From assembly GCF_014635725.1 (NCBI RefSeq), contig NZ_BMDJ01000005.1, positions 62,001 to 126,000 of the forward strand: 64,000 nt of DNA, read 5' to 3'. Below are positions 59,827 through 64,000 of this stretch, piece by piece. The notes beneath the pieces are model-generated. The model was given only the letters and a program-made list of their open reading frames with translations, was not told the DNA's origin and made no database searches. Each line of letters starts with the position of its first letter. Position 1 is the first letter of the stretch. A program made the translations under genes and the position numbers. Source of the DNA: Pedobacter mendelii (GTDB taxonomy: Bacteria; Bacteroidota; Bacteroidia; Sphingobacteriales; Sphingobacteriaceae).

Positions 59827-61236
59827 CTAGGGAGTATCAGCTCTCTTTAAGCCAAATTTCTCAATCTTACTGTATAAATGACTTCTTTGGATGTCAATTT
59901 CATCAGCTGTTTTTGATACGTTCCAGTTATTTTTTTCCAGCTTAAATTTGATAAATTCTTTTTCAGCATGGTCTTTATAATCCTGAAAATTATTAAAACT
60001 ATCAAAAGTAGATGATAAACCTGAACCAGCCAGGCCAGCAATTTGTGTACTTGTTGCTGCTCCAATATTGGTTCCCCCTCCCGGATTTGCAAAAGCACGA
60101 ACATCATTTTCAGTAATTACTTTATCACTTAAAATAATTAAACGCTCAATCATGTTATGCAGTTCACGAACGTTACCTGTCCAGGGTAAAGCTTGCAGAG
60201 CGGCCATACCTCCGTCGTTAATTTTTTTTATCGGCATTCCGTAATCATTACAAATACTCTCTAAAAAATTTTGAGCAATTACTGGAATATCATCAGTACG
60301 CTCAGTTAAATGCGGCACATGAATATTAATTACATTTAAGCGGTGGTATAAATCCATTCGGAAATTACCATCTTCAATTTCTTTTAATAAATCTTTATTG
60401 GTCGCCGCCAATACGCGAACGTTTACTTCTATTTCTTTTTCGCCACCAACACGAGAAATTTTATGTTCTTGTAAAGCACGAAGCACTTTTGCTTGAGCCG
60501 AAAGGCTCATATCACCAATTTCATCTAAGAATAAAGTTCCGCCATTTGCCAGTTCGAATTTACCAATGCGTTGCTTTACAGCTGAGGTAAATGAACCTTT
60601 TTCATGACCAAATAATTCACTTTCGATTAACTCCGATGGAATAGCAGCGCAGTTTACTTCAATTAAAGGACTATCGGCACGATTAGATTTTTCGTGTAAC
60701 CAACGGGCTACCAATTCTTTACCACTACCATTTGCACCAGTAATTAAAACCCTAGCTTCGGTAGGCGCAACACGTTCGATAGTTTCCTTAATTTTAGAAA
60801 TACTTTCTGAAGCACCGAGAATCTCACGTGTTTTACTTACTTTACGCTTTAAAACCTTTGTTTCGGTAACTAAATTTCCCCGATCTAAACCATTGCGAAC
60901 GGTAATTAATAAACGATTTAAGTCAGGTGGTTTAGAAATGAAATCGAAAGCGCCTTTTTTACTGGCCTCAATGGCAGTTTCAACTGTTCCATGACCAGAA
61001 ATCATGATGAAAGGTAAATCCGGTTTAATGATTTGTGCCTGTTCTAGCACTTCCATACCATCCATCTTATTCATCTTAATATCGCACAGAACTAAGTCGA
61101 AATTACTTTTTTTAATCATTTCGAGTCCATCAATACCATTGTCGATGTCTTCAACATCGTAATTTTCGTATTCTAGGATTTCGCGTAAGGTACTCCTTAT
61201 CGCTCGCTCATCATCAATTATTAATAGTTTAGCCAT
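59827..61236 (-). CDS. Sigma-54-dependent response regulator (NtrC/AtoC type)
   Basis: A 469-residue regulator. The receiver has phospho-acceptor D52 ([13 protein letters not shown]) and the AAA+ domain has Walker A GANGSGKE (167-174). The sigma-54 contact loop reads GSFTSA (214-219), where most activators have GAFTGA. Walker B is [12 protein letters not shown] Fis-type HTH ([26 protein letters not shown]) ends the protein. It activates sigma-54 promoters after phosphorylation. No partner kinase or rpoN is in the window. Its start (ATG 61236) is followed upstream by about 300 bp without genes. Confidence 0.95.
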   Translation of the reverse strand: MAKLLIIDDERAIRSTLREILEYENYDVEDIDNGIDGLEMIKKSNFDLVLCDIKMNKMDGMEVLEQAQIIKPDLPFIMISGHGTVETAIEASKKGAFDFISKPPDLNRLLITVRNGLDRGNLVTETKVLKRKVSKTREILGASESISKIKETIERVAPTEARVLITGANGSGKELVARWLHEKSNRADSPLIEVNCAAIPSELIESELFGHEKGSFTSAVKQRIGKFELANGGTLFLDEIGDMSLSAQAKVLRALQEHKISRVGGEKEIEVNVRVLAATNKDLLKEIEDGNFRMDLYHRLNVINIHVPHLTERTDDIPVIAQNFLESICNDYGMPIKKINDGGMAALQALPWTGNVRELHNMIERLIILSDKVITENDVRAFANPGGGTNIGAATSTQIAGLAGSGLSSTFDSFNNFQDYKDHAEKEFIKFKLEKNNWNVSKTADEIDIQRSHLYSKIEKFGLKRADTP

Positions 61237-61545
61237 TTAGTATTCATTTCTTCTAATTGAAATGCGAATATATTATTTTTAAATTAATGTATAGTTTTTT
61301 ATACAATGATTTTAAGCTAAAAATGATAAATAGAGGAAAAGGTTTTACAAGTTTTAACTAAAGTAATTAGGTTAGTTTTGGATTTTGAATTAGAGGTTTT
61401 CGTTAATTAAACCTGATGTGAGTAGTATATTTTTTTGATGATTCCTTCGACGAGCTCAGGATGACAATCGCAAAAAAGATATGGCAAACAGCAAGGCGCA
61501 AATAGCCAAAGAATTACTGCTTTCGCTTTTAAAAAAAATAAAAAA
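61237..61545. other. Gap upstream of the sigma-54 activator, no gene seen
   Basis: 309 bp between the activator start and the rnpB 3' end. It holds one half-repeat (ttccttcgacgagctcagga, 61443-61462) and A-rich DNA acting as the rnpB terminator tract on the minus strand. A plus-strand frame from 61481 runs into rnpB and is rejected as a gene. Confidence 0.5.
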
Positions 61546-61923
61546 ATGCAGGTCTATAAGCCGGGTTCTGTTTCCTGATTGCTCAGGATATCTATCATTA
61601 ATCTACTATAAACGTTGCCATTTATCTCTAACGACCTACCCACTAACATCGGACGGGCAGCCCTACATGCGTTAGCCTATTTGGTCTTTCAACTCTCGGG
61701 GTTTACAAACCACTGCAGTCGCCTGCAATGCTCGGGCGCTCTTACCGCACGTTTTCACCCTTTCCCAACAATTAAATGTCGGGTGGTATATTTTCTGTTG
61801 CACTAATCCGTAATTCAGGTTTTCATTCCTAAATCCCTTTCCGTTAGAAAGCGAGATGCCCTGCGTTGCCCGGACTTTCCTCTCTCTCGATTTTATTCGA
61901 AACAGCGATAGAACAACCTGCAT
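61546..61923 (-). ncRNA. rnpB: RNase P RNA, bacterial class A
   Basis: The minus strand carries the RNase P core. Near its 5' end gaggaaagtccgggc (about 61869-61883) is the conserved J/P4 region, and near its 3' end agaacccggcttat (61559-61572) closes the core. The outer helix P1 pairs atgcaggt (61916-61923) with acctgcat (61546-61553). The RNA is the catalytic part of RNase P, which matures tRNA 5' ends. A -7 box, CATCTTTG (61930-61937, minus), ends 6 nt before the 5' end, as expected for this promoter type. A T-rich run follows the 3' end. The length of about 378 nt is typical. Confidence 0.95.
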
Positions 61924-61929
61924 TTTGCG

Positions 61930-61937
61930 CAAAGATG
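61930..61937 (-). promoter_or_regulatory. rnpB -7 promoter element (CATCTTTG)
   Basis: One mismatch to TAnnTTTG on the minus strand. It ends 6-7 nt before the folded 5' end of RNase P RNA. This anchors the start-site offset used for other promoters in this window. Confidence 0.6.
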
Positions 61938-61977
61938 GATTTTTTAAACCACAAAGCCACAAAGAACACAAAGTTTT

Positions 61978-62406
61978 TTATTGTAATTTACAATTTTGTA
62001 ATTGGACAGAAACTTCTGTATAAGGAACAAAACCTTGTTTATTTCCGAATGAATTTGTAATGTAAACCATTACTTGCGCAACATCTATATCTGCTAATTC
62101 AGGAAAAGGAGGCATTTTTTCTTTATATTCTTTCCCATTAATAACAATCATTTCGTTTGCCCCATTTTTAATGATGCAAGCTAATCGGTTTTTATTGGTT
62201 TTTAAAAAAACTGAATCTGTTAGAGGAGGAGCCAACTGACCTAAACCCTCGCCATTTTCGCCATGGCAATTTTGACACCTGGATTTATAAACCTCTTTAC
62301 CATTAGACATATAGTTCTGAAAATCAATTTCTTGCTGATTTTGACATGAGAAAATTATAGCGACGACTGAAAACAGAAAAATAGAATTGATAATGTATTT
62401 GCGCAT
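61978..62406 (-). CDS. Cytochrome c lipoprotein
   Basis: A 142-residue lipoprotein (signal ending IIFSC, lipid Cys C21) with one c-type haem site CQNCH (residues 44-48) and a distal Met in KEKMPPFPELADID. The pattern YKSRCQNCHGENGEGLGQLAPPL is that of a class I monohaem cytochrome. It is held at the periplasmic face of a membrane and shuttles electrons. It lies downstream of the SCO gene with a repeat hairpin between, which suggests a role next to copper-containing terminal oxidase assembly. No oxidase gene is in the window. Confidence 0.9.
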   Translation of the reverse strand: MRKYIINSIFLFSVVAIIFSCQNQQEIDFQNYMSNGKEVYKSRCQNCHGENGEGLGQLAPPLTDSVFLKTNKNRLACIIKNGANEMIVINGKEYKEKMPPFPELADIDVAQVMVYITNSFGNKQGFVPYTEVSVQLQNCKLQ

Positions 62407-62423
62407 TTACGTTTGCTTAAAAA

Positions 62424-62508
62424 GTCGTCATTTCGATCGGAATAAAATGTTGCCGTTAAATCTTTCAATGAGTTTAAAAGATTTATCCAATTCGGTCGAA
62501 ATGACGAC
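62424..62508. repeat. REP-like hairpin, 'gtcgtcatttcgaccgaa' family
   Basis: The left arm gtcgtcatttcgatcgga (62424-62441) and right arm ttcggtcgaaatgacgac (62491-62508) are near-perfect complements. A half copy is at 50643. It lies between the cytochrome and SCO genes. Confidence 0.75.
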
Positions 62509-62518
62509 AAAGTTTAGT

Positions 62519-63169
62519 CTATTTCTTATATTCAGCCAATAAAACCAGAATATCTTTTTTCAATTGTTCTACTTGATCTTTTTTTGTTCCATCATAAGCA
62601 CCGCGAATTCGTCGGTCTTTATCAATTAAAACTAAATATCCCTGATGAATGTAGCCATCTTTTGCCGTGCTATCTTCGCCTACGGCAACTAAATAGTTTT
62701 TTTCTGCTAAGGTGTAAACGCTGTCTTTACTTCCATAAAGGAATTGCCATTTAGCACCATCAACACCTAATTTTTGTGCATACTTTTTTAAAACCGATGG
62801 TTTATCATATTTAAAATCAATAGTATGTGAAACAAACATCACATCAGGATTGGTTTTAAATTCATTGTAAACCGTTATTAAATTACGGTGCATAGTTGGG
62901 CAAATGGTTGTGCAAGAAGTGAAGAAAAAATCGGCTATATAAATTTTGCCATCCGTTACTTTATTGGTTGTAACAACGCTATCCTGATTTAAAAAAGACC
63001 AATTTGGAATAGTTTGATAAACCGTATCAACCTTTTCTGAACCATCAGCACTTGTAGAGGTTTCAGCATGTCGTTCACCATAAAATGGCAGTTTTTTCTC
63101 TTGTTTACAAGATGATAATATGGTAATGGATAGCAAACAAACTGCTATCGAAAAAATCATTTTATTCAT
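62519..63169 (-). CDS. SCO1/SenC family protein
   Basis: A 216-residue lipoprotein (LSSC, lipid Cys C21) with a thioredoxin fold. The copper-binding motif is CTTIC (C86 and C90, in FFFTSCTTICPTMH), and the metal His lies in DGYIHQGYLVLID (about 175). SCO proteins pass copper to the CuA centre of cytochrome c oxidase and reduce its cysteines. It is in the same strand order as the YHS protein, a helical protein and the cytochrome. This fits a copper and respiration cluster. It starts about 50 bp after the 131-residue gene. Confidence 0.93.
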   Translation of the reverse strand: MNKMIFSIAVCLLSITILSSCKQEKKLPFYGERHAETSTSADGSEKVDTVYQTIPNWSFLNQDSVVTTNKVTDGKIYIADFFFTSCTTICPTMHRNLITVYNEFKTNPDVMFVSHTIDFKYDKPSVLKKYAQKLGVDGAKWQFLYGSKDSVYTLAEKNYLVAVGEDSTAKDGYIHQGYLVLIDKDRRIRGAYDGTKKDQVEQLKKDILVLLAEYKK

Positions 63170-63220
63170 GGTATTTTTTATTAAAGTGTAAATATACTTA
63201 CCGCGACTTAATATTTAAGG

Positions 63221-63616
63221 TTATTTTTGTGGTTTTCCTTTACATAAACCAACTACTTCATGGAATACATTATGTAACTCGCTAATTTTTTTAATTAGTT
63301 TCTCATCAGCAGCTTTATTTTTAACGAGCTGATTTAATTCTGTGATTTCAATGTTTAGTTTATTAATCGAATTTCGAATCTGCGGACTGTTATAAGCCAA
63401 TGGAATCTTGGATTTCTTCAGCTCATTTGCTGTTTTCACTAATGCTCCACTTTTTTGCTTCAACGGTTTTAAATTACCCGTTTCGCTTGCGTGAAATGTC
63501 TCGGACATGATTTCATGAAATGCATTTAATTTTGGCCATTGGTTGAAAACATCCTGAGAAAATGAATGAATATTAATACCGACAACAAGTAAGAATGACA
63601 TAATTAATGTTTTCAT
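63221..63616 (-). CDS. Secreted helical protein of unknown function
   Basis: A 131-residue protein with a signal peptide (MKTLIMSFLLVVGINIHSFSQ). The remainder is mostly helical, with His residues spaced as in a four-helix bundle (FHEIMSETFHASE at about 35-47, ISELHNVFHEVVGLCKGK at about 110-127). This recalls the cytochrome b562/c' fold, but there is no CxxCH, so haem binding is unproven. It may bind metal. It is 3 nt after the YHS gene and before SCO, so it is likely part of the same operon. Confidence 0.65.
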   Translation of the reverse strand: MKTLIMSFLLVVGINIHSFSQDVFNQWPKLNAFHEIMSETFHASETGNLKPLKQKSGALVKTANELKKSKIPLAYNSPQIRNSINKLNIEITELNQLVKNKAADEKLIKKISELHNVFHEVVGLCKGKPQK

Positions 63617-63619
63617 GCG

Positions 63620-63880
63620 CTACTTTTTGATATAATTTGACGGTTTTGCAACGAATTTTTGCTTGCAACTTTCTGCACAAAAATAGTAAGTTGTTTTGTT
63701 GTACACCACATTTTTCGCATTAGTTGTTTTAACCTTCATTTTACAAACAGGGTCTATATGCACTGTTTGCACGGTGTCTGTAACTATATTTTTCATGGTG
63801 TTATCGCTGGCTTTTGCATTAAAGGATGCGATGTAAAGAACAATGGTGCAAAGTGTAATCATAATGCTTAATTTTTTCAT
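63620..63880 (-). CDS. YHS-domain periplasmic metal-binding protein
   Basis: An 86-residue protein with a signal peptide (about residues 1-25) and one YHS domain: VHIDPVCKMKVKTTNAKNVVYNKTTYYFCAESCKQKF (residues about 40-76). The metal-binding Cys are C46, C68 and C72. The domain is found in copper- and heavy-metal-handling proteins, often fused to P-type ATPases. Here it stands alone next to SCO and cytochrome genes, so periplasmic copper delivery or buffering is a reasonable inference. Its ATG is 4 nt after the stop of the gene cut off by the window edge. Confidence 0.85.
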   Translation of the reverse strand: MKKLSIMITLCTIVLYIASFNAKASDNTMKNIVTDTVQTVHIDPVCKMKVKTTNAKNVVYNKTTYYFCAESCKQKFVAKPSNYIKK

Positions 63881-63884
63881 AATA

Positions 63885-64000
63885 TTAGTGGTTACGAGGA
63901 TTATCTAAACTTGATTGAATAGGAACAACCTGATAAGATTTAAGCAAAGAATCTGAAGTCCGGGTAACTTTAATGTATTCATCTTCAACTTCTCTTATTT
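63885..64000 (-). CDS. C-terminal fragment of an unidentified protein
   Basis: The last 37 codons of a minus-strand gene enter at base 64000 and end at TAA 63885-63887: IREVEDEYIKVTRTSDSLLKSYQVVPIQSSLDNPRNH. The fragment is too short to name. It ends 4 nt before the YHS gene start, so it belongs to the same operon. From the setting it may also concern metal handling, but the sequence shows nothing specific. Confidence 0.7.
   Translation of the reverse strand, partial: IREVEDEYIKVTRTSDSLLKSYQVVPIQSSLDNPRNH

Noticed and set aside
61481..61971. Overlapping frames on both strands (61481-61675, 61615-61806, 61672-61971)
   Set aside because: They lie on RNase P RNA, whose structure explains the sequence; frame openness there is incidental.

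Overview
The window is chromosomal DNA of an AT-rich Bacteroidota bacterium, most likely a Sphingobacteriaceae member close to Pedobacter. The evidence is Bacteroidetes-type promoters (TTTG near -33, TAnnTTTG near -7), almost no Shine-Dalgarno sequences, an outer-membrane inventory (TonB-dependent receptor, LptD, PorV/UPF0164-like barrel, DUF4369-TlpA lipoprotein) and many short hairpin repeats between genes. No tRNA, rRNA, CRISPR array, intact insertion sequence or prophage was seen. One structural RNA, class A RNase P RNA, lies at 61546-61923 on the minus strand.

Layout. 1-9.8 kb: start of folD, lepA, a MATE exporter, an acyl-CoA thioesterase, a two-gene nucleotidyltransferase module whose C-terminus looks frameshifted, rpsO-pnp, and two secreted proteins. 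10-16.6 kb: rpe, a TonB-dependent receptor, a 590-bp repeat-rich gap, serC-serA (serine synthesis), and a 48-residue gene overlapping a coiled-coil membrane protein. 16.7-30.7 kb: SAM hydrolase, PhoH ATPase, purC, a STAS protein, RNase Z, an MCE protein with two tandem cell-wall amidases, divergent lptD-cinA, a dihydrolipoamide acyltransferase and a ferritin-like protein. 30.7-37 kb: thioredoxin, then the four-gene ligase-associated DNA repair operon (MBL exonuclease, ATP-dependent ligase, Lhr-like helicase, PdeM). 37-38.5 kb: four tandem 20-bp near-palindromes at a 28-bp period, followed by satD and a DUF3307 membrane protein. 38.7-47.8 kb: DPP-IV-like peptidase, a secreted protein, an operon of PorV-like barrel, HhH-barrel fusion, comEC and enoyl-CoA hydratase, and a MerR regulator. 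47.9-56.4 kb: alaS, three tandem secreted paralogues, gatB, a TlpA lipoprotein and an orphan response regulator. 56.5-64 kb: a lone phage-tail-tube protein, a pseudouridine synthase, a CLC antiporter, a sigma-54 activator, rnpB and a SCO/cytochrome c/YHS cluster.

Most genes are housekeeping. The best candidate for an undescribed system is the satD-DUF3307 unit. The SatD N-terminus resembles a class III nucleotidyl-cyclase fold (GDIVGS, GDSF and GIGIG motifs), its C-terminus looks like a helix-turn-helix, its partner is a membrane protein, and the promoter carries a four-site array that is an obvious candidate operator. Second-rank candidates are the HhH-barrel/comEC/PorV-like operon, the nucleotidyltransferase pair, three copies of an unclassified dispersed element, the trio of secreted paralogues and the orphan tail-tube gene.

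All calls come from reading the sequence and translations. No database search or folding program was run, so family names rest on motif recognition.
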